Assembly (NCBI GenBank): GCA_025617375.2
Contig: JAMYGW020000002.1
Coordinates: forward strand, 3,038,001-3,102,000
Reading direction: 5' to 3'
DNA length: 64,000 bases
Origin: Acarospora socialis
Lineage: Eukaryota; Ascomycota; Lecanoromycetes; Acarosporales; Acarosporaceae
A program made the position numbers and the translations under genes. The notes beneath the pieces were generated by a model. It was not told the origin of the DNA, made no database searches, and saw only the letters and a list, made by a program, of their open reading frames with translations. This document shows, piece by piece, positions 36,594 through 47,847 of this stretch (positions are counted from its first letter, which is position 1; the number at the start of each line of letters is the position of its first letter).

Positions 36594-37404
36594 ATGGCTT
36601 ATCAGCGATGCAAGGAATTCAGTGATGACGACGGTGAAAGCTGCCTCCTTGACAACCCTACTTCACAAGAAATACTCACGTTTCAACCTTCCAAGACGGC
36701 TAGGCATCTTATTCCTAGCGCAATCATACTGTTGATACTTCGTTGTGCGTTGATTCTCGTCGCATATATCTTCTGTAGTTCAAATGGAATCATAGGACTT
36801 CGACTTCCAGCAAGTATACCTCTTCCGGTTGAATTTTAGCTTACTGACCCGATACGGAAGCAGCTGGGATCGAATCTATAGGAGAAAAGTGGCAAACTTT
36901 CCAGACTTTTACAGAATATAGCTCAGACGACTTAACCACTGCCAACAACGCTTGGGATAAATTCGTCATCAACGGGTTCGTTGCGCTACCTCAAAGCTGG
37001 GCTGCAGACTGGAAATGGCCTGCGGCGAGGGAACTGCCTGGTGATACTGAAAAGGGTATCTACGTCGTTGACGGCTTCCCTCAGTTGCATTGCCTTGTAC
37101 GTTTTCAGCAGCCACGTCAGATGTAACGCCTATTGACAAGCTATAGATGTACATTCGAAACATGGCATCCAAGCTTATGGATCAAATCACCACACTGGAC
37201 CAGACTCACATCCGACGCCACCTCAACCATTGTTATGATGCTCTCCGACAAGCCATCATGTGCCGAGCAGATGACACCCCTCTCTACGTCCCAGTCGACA
37301 CATTCTTCACTGGGAACGGACAACAGCGCCGGTGTAGAAACTGGGACGCGCTGCAGGACTGGGTCGTTAGACATACAGCATGCTATGGCTCTGTGCGCTG
37401 TTGA
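36594..37404 (+). CDS. UstYa-like (DUF3328) membrane protein
   Basis: Exons 36594-36813, 36864-37096 and 37147-37404 give 236 residues. UstYa/DUF3328 proteins are fungal membrane-anchored oxidases; known members act in ustiloxin-type peptide (dikaritin) and related pathways, mediating cyclisation or halogenation. Here a short cytosolic N-terminus (AYQRCKEFSDDDGESC) precedes a single membrane helix (LIPSAIILLILRCALILVAYIF). Then come WDKFVINGFVALPQSW and two copies of the family HxxHC signature. The second is intact, HLNHCYDALRQAIMCRADDTP followed by CRNWDALQDWV. The first reads PQLHC, with the leading His replaced by Pro. All introns are 50 nt with good signals. Loss of one putative metal ligand may impair activity. 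Confidence 0.85.
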
Positions 37405-37954
37405 TGATAGGTAGCTGTTATACAGACAACAAAGAGGGTTGTTTGAGATCCCAACCCGCCTACCAAGCATGTTGTGCCTGTGGACAGCGCAAAGGAGTGG
37501 ATTGGCCCCACATGTGTTTATGATCTATTTTAACACATTGAACATCAAAAGACAGATTTTACAGTGAAAGAATTTTAACGACTCAACAAGACATTAGTTT
37601 TGCAGCACAGAAGCTGAATCTTAATTATACTAAGTGAATGCTTTGTTGTTTTATAGACGAGTTGCAGTGTAGGTACGAGTAGCTCTGGGTCACCTCAGAT
37701 CTGATTTTGTGTTCGCTATACATAGTTCACAATAAATGCATAATTAGGTAGATGTTAAAACTTAGCTACTTACTCAATTTGGTTAGCAGGTCCTGTCCCA
37801 AGACATCAAGGCTCGAAGCTGTCAACATTGTCTCTTCCCTTCGAACCTTTCAGTACCTTCCTGCAACTCATAGAGCTGAAATACTTAACTACACACTTGC
37901 TCTGAAACATACCGTATAATTTTTTCAGAGTATAGTCTCCACCCTTGAAGCAAC
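37405..37954. other. Intergenic, UstYa-like to UFD1
   Basis: No supported gene or RNA. It is moderately AT-rich and should contain the UFD1 promoter. Confidence 0.5.
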
Positions 37955-39298
37955 ATGGTCAGTCTTGAACTCACGTCGAATGAGAGTAGAGTTCTGTCTA
38001 ACAGCTGCACTGTAGTTTCAACCCGGATTCTACGAGGAGGACGATATGATGCAAGGCATATACCCTCCGGGGCTACTTCGTCGAGCGGGCATGGCTGCTC
38101 CCCGCCGCTTCGACGAGTACTATCGCTGTTATCCCATCGCCATGTTACCTGGTCCAGAACGGGAGAATGTAAACCACGGTGGCAAAGTTATCATGCCGCC
38201 CAGTGCGTTGGACAAGCTCACGAGGCTACACATAACGTATCCTATGCTCTTCGAGCTCATCAACGGCTCAAAGGATAGGATGACGCATGCGGGAGTGCTG
38301 GAGTTCATCGCAGAGGAGGGCAAGATCTATCTCCCTTTTTGGGTACGGACATCCACGCACAATAACCACGACCATCTCGCTGACAAACCGCATCACAGAT
38401 AATGCAAACCTTACTTCTCGAACCAGGTGACCTCCTCCAAATCAAATCGACCGATCTGCCCTCCGGCCAATTCATCAAACTCCAAGCCCAATCCACCTCC
38501 TTCCTCGACATCTCCGACCCCAAAGCCGTGCTCGAAAACGCCTTCCGCAACTTCTCCTGTCTCACCAAAGGCGACATCTTCACCTTCTCCTACAACGACC
38601 AGACCTACGAGATGGCCGTCCTCGAGACCAAGCCGGAAACAGACAAAAACGCCATCGGCGTCCTTGAAACAGACCTGGAAGTCGACTTCGCCCCACCGGT
38701 AGGCTACGAAGAACCGAAACGACCAAGCGGCACCAGCACGCCACGCAGCTTGACCGGCGCCGGTCTACCGGCCGGTGGCGTGCTTCACACCCAAGGCTCC
38801 ATGGCCCAAGCTATCAACTATTCCTCCATCGCGCCGGAGTCAAACGCAGCGGCTGCCGGCGCAAGGGCCGTTTCGTCGAACTTCCTCGTTGCCGGGCATA
38901 AGCTGAACGCGAGGAAAGGCAGCAAGGCACCGACTCCGAAAGCGTCGACGCCTGTGGCAGGAGCCTCGACCAACCCCGCGCCACAGCAGACATACGTCCG
39001 ACGGACAAACGGCCCCCAGCCGCTGCGCTTGCCGCCGGGGAAGCTGTTCTTCGGGTATGAGATTAAACCGGTGCGGAAGACGGGCGAGCAGAAAGTGGTG
39101 GACGAAAGCCAACCTAAGTTCCAGGGCGCGGGACAAACGTTGAGAGGTGGGACGAAGCGAAAGGGTGATGGGGCGGCGAATAGTGATGCCGAGGGGAAAG
39201 CGAAAGCGAAGGCAAAAGAGTCCGGGGAGAAGAAGGATGGCGCTGGTGGTGGGCCGAAGGTTAGTGGTGGGAGGACGTTGAGAGATACGCCGAGATAG
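37955..39298 (+). CDS. UFD1: Ubiquitin fusion degradation protein 1
   Basis: Exons 37955-37957, 38016-38342 and 38399-39298 encode 409 residues. Ufd1 pairs with Npl4 as an adaptor of the Cdc48/p97 segregase in ER-associated and ubiquitin-fusion degradation. The UT3 domain is clear: [81 protein letters not shown]. The C-terminal half is Pro/Ala/Lys-rich, with a GYEIKPV segment and a basic KAKAKAKES tail. The most likely start exon is the ATG alone, followed by a 58-nt intron with CTAAC, giving [11 protein letters not shown]. Without that intron the frame from this ATG stops early. An alternative start at 38046 would lose ten or eleven residues but keep the domain. Confidence 0.92.
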
Positions 39299-39676
39299 AA
39301 TAGCATTAGCGATTGCATGGGGTGGTGTTTGGGTTGGGGTCTATGGGCGGTAACAGGTTAAGACGGGGCCACGACTAAATCTCTCGTCTGTATGTTGACG
39401 ATAATACAATCACGACATGTCCATTTCACACTGCGCATATCCATCCAAGACATGATCGACCAAGACAAGATTGAACTAAATTTCCACCTCCGGCCTTCTG
39501 ACCAGCTCAGGTGTCAAAATACCAGACCAAAACTTTTAGCTAGAGGAGTAGGCAAAATCAGGGAAAGACCACAATCTGTTCCACGCCCGAACGGCACATC
39601 CTCGAAGTGCATGGTGAGCCGGACGATCCGCGGCCTCCGAACCGTCGCGTCTCTATCTCTGCGCAGAGAGCCGCAC
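39299..39676. other. Convergent spacer UFD1 / Myb-like gene A
   Basis: Contains the 3' ends of UFD1 (+) and the first Myb/SANT-like gene (-). The 311-codon plus-strand frame beginning at 39392 extends across that gene's antisense and is judged a shadow. Confidence 0.55.
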
Positions 39677-40770
39677 TCACTCCATCTCCGCCACATCCTC
39701 CATCTTCGCTTCCATGGCCTCGATCTTAACAGTCTCTCCACTACCCTCGCCCTCAACGTCAGCCTTCACTTTCTTGACCCCCTTCCTCCCATCCGTCGTC
39801 TCCGCTCTCGCTCTCTTGACTCCTTTCCCCTTCCCATCTCTATCTCCATCGACCTCAGCATCTCCCTCAGACCCATCTTCATCCCCCATCTCCACATCTT
39901 CATCCCCTTCCTCTTCCCCTTTAACCCGCACGTCGCCCGCAGCCTCCACCTCCTCCTCATCATCCTCCCCCTCCTCAACCACAGCCTGCGTCCTCCCCCT
40001 CCCGCCCGTCGCCTTACTTCCCCCTCCCTTCCCGCCCTTCCGCCCTCTCCCCCCCGTACTCGGCGCCGGCTGTATCCCAAACGCCTCGCCGGTCGTCGCG
40101 GACTTCGTCGTCTTCGACTTGCGGGGAGTGGAGTTCGAGGACTGCGGGGTGGAGGGGCCGGGGACGGGGTTCATGGTCGAGGTGCCGGTGGGCGAGAAGG
40201 CGGAGAGGTCGGTGGATTTCTTCTCGCGCTTGAGTTTCGCGATGCGTTCTTCGATTGCTTTGGGGGTTGCGCCTGCGGAGGTGAGGGTTTAGAGAGAGAT
40301 GAGAGGGGAGGGAAATGGGGTGAGTGAAGGATGGAGATTGGTGAAGGGTGGGCGGATCGTACCTTCGTACATGCTTGCTAGGGCTGCGAGGTTGGCTTCT
40401 TTGGTGTCGCGGGGGAGGAGTTGGAGGAGAAGCTAGGGTTTCTTGGTGTTAGTATATGGGTTTTAGTGTTGTAGGTGGATCATGGTGTGGAGCTTGAGAG
40501 GAGGGAAGAGGCCAGCCGTACCTTTCGATCGTTCTCGGCGTTCCAAGTCTATGGTGATGTTAATTAGCTATCCGCCAAAGGAGTCTCTAGATATCATGGC
40601 GGGCCATCGTGGAAAGCTTCGTAGTAGAGCTATGCCCTATTCGAAGAGAACAGAGCTGGGTGTATATTTCGGGTAGCGAACAGTGCGGTTGGTCGAGAAT
40701 AACACACGAAAGGCGACCAGAAGACGGTTTTCCAGCGCCCAAATGCAATACTAACCACTTTCTTCACCAT
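39677..40770 (-). CDS. Myb/SANT-like nuclear protein (cluster member A)
   Basis: In transcript order the exons are 40770-40756, 40548-40522, 40432-40363 and 40272-39677, 235 residues. The N-terminal module reads MVKKVTWNAENDRK, LLLQLLPRDTKEANLAALASMYEG, ATPKAIEERIAKLKREK: an aromatic/acidic start, a Leu-rich helix, and a recognition-like helix, as in Myb/SANT-like folds. The remainder is low-complexity: Thr/Pro/Lys (STPRKSKTTKS), Gly/Arg/Lys (GGRGRKGGKGGG), acidic runs (EEGEDDEEEVE) and basic patches (KRARAE, KKVKAD), with VKIE near the end. The two junctions after NDRK (phase 0) and at G-ATPK (phase 1) match members D and E. DNA or chromatin binding is inferred, not shown. Confidence 0.78.
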
Positions 40771-41373
40771 CTTGATCAGTCCAATAGCTCGTTCCGGTTC
40801 GTAGTGACAGCGTAGTGAGTCTCCTTTCACTTCCAGTGCGCCAAACGCGATACAGACTGATCCTGTGGTTGCAAGTTTGTCTGGATTCTGATTGCTGCTG
40901 CTTAGATGTTTCGAGTGATGTCGAAGGATGTCGAAGGATGAAGAGAGGAATCAAGATCTATTGAAATGGGTGCCTTGATGATTCATTGAATCGCTTGACA
41001 ATATGCCAGATCATTCACGGATAGACCTATTGTTGACTTGAAAGCAGTGAATGACAATAGCACGTTATGTGAAACATGGTGACCATAGCGTACACGGTAG
41101 TTTCTCCTAGTTTGTCAACAGTGTCAGAGAAAAACTATGTTATATAAGATATAGGGCTCGAATTTTGCGGAGTCAGCAACAAGAGTAGAAACTGTGAGAT
41201 ATTTCTGACCATGGTAGATCGTTTGTTTTTCTACTTAGATTATGGTACTTCTCATTACCATATTAGTTTAACGAAAACTTGAGCAGACAGGCTCTTCCGC
41301 TCATGGAGACCATGGGACTGGGCAGGCCCCTCTTCGGTGCCTACAAGATGTTCCTCAAGAAACTCAAGCTCAT
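40771..41373. other. Intergenic region
   Basis: No supported gene. A CGAAGGATGT direct repeat (near 40920-40940) is the only structure noticed. Confidence 0.45.
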
Positions 41374-42590
41374 TTATCCGCGCAAGCTCATGAGGTGGGG
41401 CGGCTTTTCTTCGGTTCGTCCAACATCTTCCACTGTGGTGACCTTTTCAGTTCCGGCGACCTTTTCCATTCGCACCAATCCTTTCATTCTCTTGAGGTAG
41501 AACTCCATGCCTCTGCGAGAAAAGCCAATCAAATCGAGAAGATCCCTTAAGATAGCCGTTCCGTAAAGCGTAAGGGCGAAGTCTTTGTCCGTCAACCATT
41601 GCGCATACCGCATAATCTTCACAATCGACCGCATCCACCAGTAAATGTCATCCGCCTGGAGAGTGCCTGCGTGCCCTCTGAACTCGACAGAGCGTACGTG
41701 AAGTTCCTGTGGTCCGCATATGGAAGGCCTCGTGATTAGCAAAGGTTTGATCTTGGCTGACTCGTCGCCAGAGGCAAATTGGCCCAATAACTCTTCGAGC
41801 TGGGAGAGGTTCGTGCAATTGTTGACGGTTCTTGTGAAGGTCTCTCGATCGCTGATACTTGGAGGGCGATGGCAGTGCCTTGGTTGTAGTTGTTCCAAGG
41901 CCTGCTCAAAGTTCGTCCATAGTACTACCAGGTTTCGGAAGGTATAGAAGGGGATTGCTCGGCCGTCGTTGGATAGCTGAATGCAGAGCCTGCACTTTTC
42001 GGGGATGCAGGATTTGAATTCCTTCGCTATTCTACCAAGTTGCCAATGTTGGTTCCCATGTTCCGGCTCGTTGTTAGCGAGCACGGTCTGGACATGGCGA
42101 AGCTCAGGAAAGATTTTATCAATGTTGGTAACATCAATAACTGGACTGAGTAGTCGAGCACTGACTAATAGCCCTGCAGAAGAATCAGCTGAAGAAAATG
42201 CAAGTATGTGGTTGCATAACATTAGGATTTCATGCCGCTTGACCCACAATTTTGTTGTCCGTTATCCCCATGGCGGATGTGTGCTTCGCACTCGGCCCTG
42301 TCGAGCTCTGAAAGATCCGAACCACGCAACATGTTCCACTCACTCTCTCTAGCGCTGTCCTGAGATTCTGCAACGAAAACATTGAAACTCGTCGACCCAT
42401 ATCGGAAGACTCGCTGCCCATGCTGATATTCTTGTAACTTTTAGGCCGCATACTCTAGGATCAAGCTATCAACAGTTCCGTCACTTGGTGGATGTACAGT
42501 ATCTGGAGGTAGCTCGTCCCAGAGATCGTCACCCAACGTGTTTGCCTCCATTGCCAAGACGAACTCAAGTTCGAACCGACATGTGAAGTC
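41374..42590 (-). pseudogene. Amidoligase-like gene remnant
   Basis: The largest open part is 42249-41374 (291 codons). Its SVEFRGHAGTLQADDIYWWMRSIVKIMRYA resembles the C-terminal signature of the amidoligase_2 family (VEFRxHxGTLD...W). Further upstream on the same strand (42590-42470) the sequence FELEFVLAMEANTLGDDLW matches the expected N-terminal F-x-E-x-EF start. Between them lie stops (TAA near 42452 and 42226) and a frame change, and the central GFHVHVG-type motif is missing. Some breaks could be introns, but no set I tried restores one frame. I call it a remnant or an unresolved multi-exon gene. Family members are glutamine-synthetase/ATP-grasp-like ligases of unclear role in fungi. 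Confidence 0.45.
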
Positions 42591-43865
42591 AACTGAAAGC
42601 CCCTCCATGGTGATATGTTCCCAGCTTCGGCAAATCCAGTCTCAAGATCAACACTTTCACAGAGTAAACAGCTGGGTTCATTACATTGCGGAAAGACTCA
42701 AGAAGAGCAATCGGTAGGATAAGAGATAAAGACACCTCTTTGTAAGTGTAAAGGCATCCACGCGGCTGATCTAACATAGCAGTCACAAAGAGACAAGGAA
42801 AGAAGCTCAAGCAGCGAACCTACAGTATCCAGAGAATACTATGTGAATCAACTAATTACTACTAGCTTGACTTTAACAGATCGCCACGTCCCATAATGAC
42901 AATCAGCCATGAACATGCTTCATCAAAGAGTATGCGGGCAAGCGTACCGCGTGCATTGTAAATCCCGCGCAGGTCAGTGATGTTGGTACAAGGGCAGGCC
43001 ATTGCACAAGATTGGTGGATGAATGATACCAATGATACGTGCTTGGTAGAGTTTACTCTCACAACGGTGATCGAGTTCAGATACATGGTGTCGGCTGTTT
43101 GGCGCTGTGGTTTGAAAAAAACTTCTGTGCCACATGGCTACCTCTAAGTTAAGCGAGGTAACGGGTTCATGTCCTGTAGCCAACACTGTGGGTACTGGCT
43201 TCTACAATGTGACAATGCAGAGTAGAAGGACCTCTTGAGACTGATCACTCAATGTTTATCAATTAGATCTATCACAAATCTTAAAGACCATCTGGCTGTA
43301 GCAGACTAGAGCATGGTTCTCAATTAGCTGTGGTTTGGGTTGGTGACGAATCAGCTCCCATTATACTTAGAATAGACATTCCGTATCATTGCTTTCAATG
43401 ATCTGTGTTGCACATGCAGTAAAGGTGCTAAAAGTCAGGAGGGTATGGGGTGCGAATCCTCTATATGCTAGAGCATGCCCGTTAACACTATAAAACCAAA
43501 CAACACAATTTTTTTTTGAGTTCAGATACATGGTGGTCGGTCAGATGTCTGTTGTCGCTGACTAATCGGCTGGGTACTCTAGGTACGAGCCACAGAGGAA
43601 AGCGCGTGTTTCGTCCATAAGGCTTTAGTGATGGCCAAGAGCAACATTAATGGTAACGAGTGTAGTATAGGTAGCTAAATTACATCTCTATTACTCTCTC
43701 CGCGCCAATCCTGCCCTCAATCCTTTTAAAATGGGAACTCGAAGCCGCCAAGCTCTCTGGAGATATGGTAAATCGAGACACGCTTTCTTCGCAAGACCAA
43801 GGGGCTTGACAAGCACCAAGTCCATTGACCTGGCGACCTCGATATTGCAGATCGTAGTGAGTTAA
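42591..43865. other. Intergenic region with short direct repeats
   Basis: No gene supported. GAGTTCAGATACATGGTG occurs at 43074-43091 and again at 43518-43535. Around 43091-43185 there is a tRNA-like pattern (A- and B-box-like motifs) that does not fold cleanly. Confidence 0.4.
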
Positions 43866-44271
43866 TCAGTAGGCAATGGCAACGCAACCATCGCCCTGGC
43901 AGCAAGCGACGGTAGCCTCGCAGATGCTCTGAACGTTCTTGCCGTAGTCGCCTAGATCATGGAGCGTCAGATGGCATTCTCAGAAGTCGAGGCGATGGGG
44001 AAGTAAGGCCAGGAAAATTCTCACCATTGATTTGATCGCATTGGGCGTCGTAGCTCTGACCGTCGTATGACACCTTATGGGAGGACTTCCCATTCTTCGT
44101 CTGATTGCAGCAGCGGATGGAGCTTTGGCTGGCAGAGCAGGACTGGCTGAGCGACCCAAAGCTCCTGGACGGCGACTTTGGTAGGCTCTTGGACTTGCCG
44201 CCCGGAGTGGGAGTGGCAGAAACGAGGCCGGCGCTGACGAGCAAAGCGAGACTGAAGATGGAGAGCTTCAT
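43866..44271 (-). CDS. Small hydrophobin
   Basis: Exons 44271-44025 and 43951-43866 (transcript order) encode 110 residues. A signal peptide (MKLSIFSLALLVSAGLVSA) is followed by a Ser/Lys-rich linker and then eight cysteines in the hydrophobin order C-CC-C-C-CC-C: SCSASQSSIRCCNQ, QCDQING, SICEATVACCQGDGC, ending VAIAY. Hydrophobins are secreted and assemble at air-water interfaces on hyphae and spores. The 73-nt intron splits the Gly in QING-DYGKN. Without it, the reading frame ends with only four of the eight Cys. The spacing is closer to short class I forms, but the class is uncertain. Confidence 0.85.
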
Positions 44272-46848
44272 AATGATCTGGTTGAGGGGCTCGAGCTGAT
44301 AGGTAGAAAGTCTCTTGGTTGTTCTAACGAAGGTAAAGAGATGTGCGTTACTTGTTTATAGAGCAAGTGCTTTCGAGGGAGCAGAGACCAGCTTTTATAG
44401 ATAAACTGCGTCCACAACAACCGTGTTGGTTCCCATTCAAACTCAATATGTCAGTCAACGAAAACGACGGGAATCAAGGTCTGATGATCTACGTAACCAG
44501 GAAGGTATTGGAACAAACGGTACTGGTCCGCGTTTCCATCACCAGAGCGATAGCAGCCTATTGGCCCTCATGGGTGCTCGACGTAAGCTCCTGCTGATCA
44601 ATTACGAAGATCAAAGAGTTATCTCCCGGTCCTGTCCGGTTGCATCTCACGGCCAAGTCTGAACTGCAACCAACATAGGAGCGTAAATGCAATGAGCCCT
44701 CGAACGAGCACGTTAAACTATGATCTGGGAACCCCTGTGCAACTGTATAACGCTCAAAAGAGATCTAATCAACACGAGAAAAGAGCTGAGACATGCATGT
44801 AAAAATGATAGGTGCATGAAACCCGGTGTAGTGCTTCCATGTCCGAAAGAAACGGATCCTGATATCAATAAGCTTGAAGCAGTGAGGGGACACCAGTGTA
44901 ATGGATGGCAAAGTTTTACATCAGTGACTATGACTCTGAAAGGATCGTAGAGGACGGAAGTACCGGCGCCATACTGCTTGTCCGATAGGTTTATCAAAGT
45001 TCTGATATAGAGCCCTCGAGCACAAGGAGCTCTGGATATGGAACCCTTTTCAGAACGGACTGCATTCCGATGAGTATGGATGCAGGAAATAACAGCGCTT
45101 TCACAGCATCAGGATGGAGCATTTATGTGGCGGCTATCTCGCAAGGGCAAACGATTAAGACTGTGGTTTCGGGGCCAAGTCCGGTAATATGGTAATGATT
45201 CTCGAGATGGGGAGGAGTTCGTGTGAAGGACCATTGTCTGCTTCAGCCTTGTTGGGGTCAAGTGCTGCCAAATGCCATTCGCCGTGCCTTGTTTTGCCAG
45301 GATGTGTGCATGATATGTCTCGAAATACGAGGCATCCACTGCCCGGCATGACATTCCCGCAAGCAGCCTTATGCGAAGTGGTCGCCATCCTTGGAGTAAT
45401 TCCTAGATCGAGCAGGAGGATGGTCTGCAGCGTGCTAATAGTATGGACGGGAACAGACTATATTGCAGTCGAACTAAGACTTTCTTCCGGTCCATCGCGC
45501 GATCCTTTAGTCTTTAATAGCTTCGATCGTTGGGTGGGCGCTTTGTGGTTTCTGTCCCCGAGGAGGAATCATTCTGCTATTCCGCTATCTCGCCCTCTTG
45601 GACCTTCCGCTCTCGAGCGTGAGCTGAGAAATGCCTCATGAATATCAACCTGATCCATGAGAGCTCGAGGTAGTTACCAAGCCCACCGTTCGATGCCGCT
45701 GATATTCACCAGGGGATGGCGCACATGTGGCTGCGAGAACTTAATCGATCGACGATATCATAGCTCGCAAAGTCAAATGTGATTATGCAACCACTACTCC
45801 GAGCAAGATCAAGGCGTTTCAACAGTTGGGAACGCTGCAGTTCGGAAGTGCACGACTATGGCCACCAATCACGAAGACTCGGGCCGAAGAAACTCCCGAC
45901 TCCACCTCCTCTTCAAGCCCCTTCTTGGACACAAAATATTGATCTCACGGGGTAGCACTTCTCCGCGGCGCGTGGATCAAAGAACTCAAATAATAAATTT
46001 GACACGTCTAAAAGCAATTACGACGGGTGAAGTGAGCCAAGACACGTCCAATGCGGCTTTTATCGATCGACAAGCAAAGCAAGTGGCTCTACAAAATGGA
46101 TCGAGGAAAGGGTTCAAAACGCCTGCTGCACAAAAAGCCGACGAATCAGGAGAGTGCCTGGCCCGAAAAGGCACAAGTAGCGGTATTGGTGAGTTTGTTA
46201 TGCTCAGCAAACCCATTGTCAGGCCAAGGACGAACTAGCTGCAGCAAAATGCGTGAGCTTGGGACTTGAACATGGTCGTTCATCTGTTCCTTTCAAGAGA
46301 GCCATGGCATGCGACTAGCAGTCTTACTACTTACACCGGCATGATCAAGCCCTCAATATCACATGATGAACAGTCCTAGGGCAATTAGAGAAATATTGTA
46401 TTCGAGTCAACAACTCTTCAATGCTGTTGCTCCATCTCAACAGTTTGGGAGCCTATGGCTTATCTTCATGCTACCTCATATCATTCTACTCTAGTCAACC
46501 GACTTTCCTCGACTGAGGACTTGCACTATGCTTACACTTCCTTTGTCCCTTTCAGAATGGCCTTGTCTCGACGGAAGGTGCAAGGACACAAAGGCCTTGA
46601 CACAAAGAGCCTGGAGAAAGAATTCGAATAAAGGGACGCTTCGCTAATAGATGAAGAAAGACATTGTACTGACCGAACAAAGCCTACCCACTACAATGAC
46701 AGTGCCTATATATGCTTATGGGGAAACCCTAGAGAACAGCATCAGCCCCTAGCCCCTCACATCATCCACTAATACTAATCTCATCACCGCCCTCACGCTC
46801 CATCAGCTCAGATCTCACATCTCCGCTAAGCTTAACCCATCCGTAAGG
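44272..46848. other. Long gene-free region
   Basis: About 2.6 kb without a supported gene. Frames such as 45189-45641 (+) and 45858-46238 (+) have no recognisable domain and overlap frames on the other strand. I see no tRNA or inverted-repeat element. Confidence 0.45.
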
Positions 46849-47847
46849 ATGCCGCGGCACGTGAGGGCATCGCGATGGGACCAACTGGATGAATACGACT
46901 CAATCCAACACCTCGCCGAAGGAGGCCAGGGCGCCTGCTCCCTCGTTCGCCGATGCCGAGACGGCCAACTCTTGGTCCGCAAGACCATCTCCAAATCCCT
47001 ACCCATCATCTCCCAAGGCCTCCCCATCGAGATCCGGATCCTCCGGGACCTCCTCCCAAGCCACCAGCGGATCGCCTCCCTCCTCAACTCTTGCATCCAC
47101 CCGGACCGAATCGAACTCTACCTGGAATTCTGCGACGGCGGCGACCTCCACGACTTCATCAACCAATACAACGGCCACGCCACCCAGATCCCGGAATCCT
47201 TCATCTGGCACACCTTCATCCAAATGGCCGAAGCCCTCGCCTTCCTGCACTACGGCTGGAGCCTGGAGGACAACACGCCCTACACGCGCTCCACCGCGCC
47301 CTGGAACCGCATCATCCACCGCGACATCAAGCCGGCCAACATCTTCCTGAAATTCCGCACCCACCACCACTGGCAATCGAGCTACCCGGACGTCAAGCTC
47401 GGCGACTTCGGCCTGGCCGCCGTCACCACGGACCCGCACCACACGGCCGACAGCTACTGCGGCACCTACGACTGGCAGCCGCCGGAGACGCCCGAGGCGA
47501 CGGCGAAAGGCGACGTCTGGGCCCTCGGCGCCATCGTCCACGCGCTCGCGCACAGGGGCGACCCGCCGCTCGCCGACCCGCCGCATTGGCGGCCGTGGGC
47601 CGGCGGCTGCGGTTTCGGCCGCTGGGATCGCGCGGCCGAGGCCAGACAGCCGAGGAGCGTCATCGGTGACTATTCGCCGACCCTCGATCGCTGGTTGACG
47701 AAATGCTTCCGCCGCGATCCGGAGCAGCGCGTGACGAGCATGGAGCTCGTGGCGGACATGGCGCCCGTGGGCAGGAGGAAGATGATGAGGCAGTGGTGGC
47801 CTCTGAGACGGTGGGCTTTTGATGGCTTGCCGGATATTGAGGATTGA
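46849..47847 (+). CDS. Serine/threonine protein kinase
   Basis: An intronless gene of 332 residues consisting almost only of a kinase domain. Visible are the Gly-loop LAEGGQGACSLV, the VAIK-type Lys in LVRKTISK, the Glu of helix C (PIEIRILRDL), the catalytic loop HRDIKPANIF, DFGLA, a T-loop ending CGTYDWQPPE, subdomain IX KGDVWALGAIVHALAH, and the RDPEQRVTS near the end. All key residues are present. The layout recalls NEK-like and other minimal fungal kinases, but no subfamily can be fixed. The last 30 residues are basic/Trp-rich (MMRQWWPLRRW). GC content of the coding part is higher than its flanks. Confidence 0.9.
   Translation: MPRHVRASRWDQLDEYDSIQHLAEGGQGACSLVRRCRDGQLLVRKTISKSLPIISQGLPIEIRILRDLLPSHQRIASLLNSCIHPDRIELYLEFCDGGDLHDFINQYNGHATQIPESFIWHTFIQMAEALAFLHYGWSLEDNTPYTRSTAPWNRIIHRDIKPANIFLKFRTHHHWQSSYPDVKLGDFGLAAVTTDPHHTADSYCGTYDWQPPETPEATAKGDVWALGAIVHALAHRGDPPLADPPHWRPWAGGCGFGRWDRAAEARQPRSVIGDYSPTLDRWLTKCFRRDPEQRVTSMELVADMAPVGRRKMMRQWWPLRRWAFDGLPDIED

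Noticed and set aside
39392-40327. 311-codon plus-strand frame
   Set aside because: Mostly antisense to Myb/SANT-like member A; Arg/Pro/Ser-rich with no domain.
43091-43185. tRNA-like pattern with A-box and B-box similarity and a hairpin resembling a long variable arm
   Set aside because: The acceptor stem has a mismatch, the D-arm and anticodon arm do not fold, and no T-run follows. At most a relic.
43433-43517. B-box-like GGTGCGAATCC followed by a T9 run
   Set aside because: No matching A box or acceptor stem upstream.
45189-45641. 150-codon plus-strand frame
   Set aside because: Overlaps minus-strand frames; no recognisable domain.
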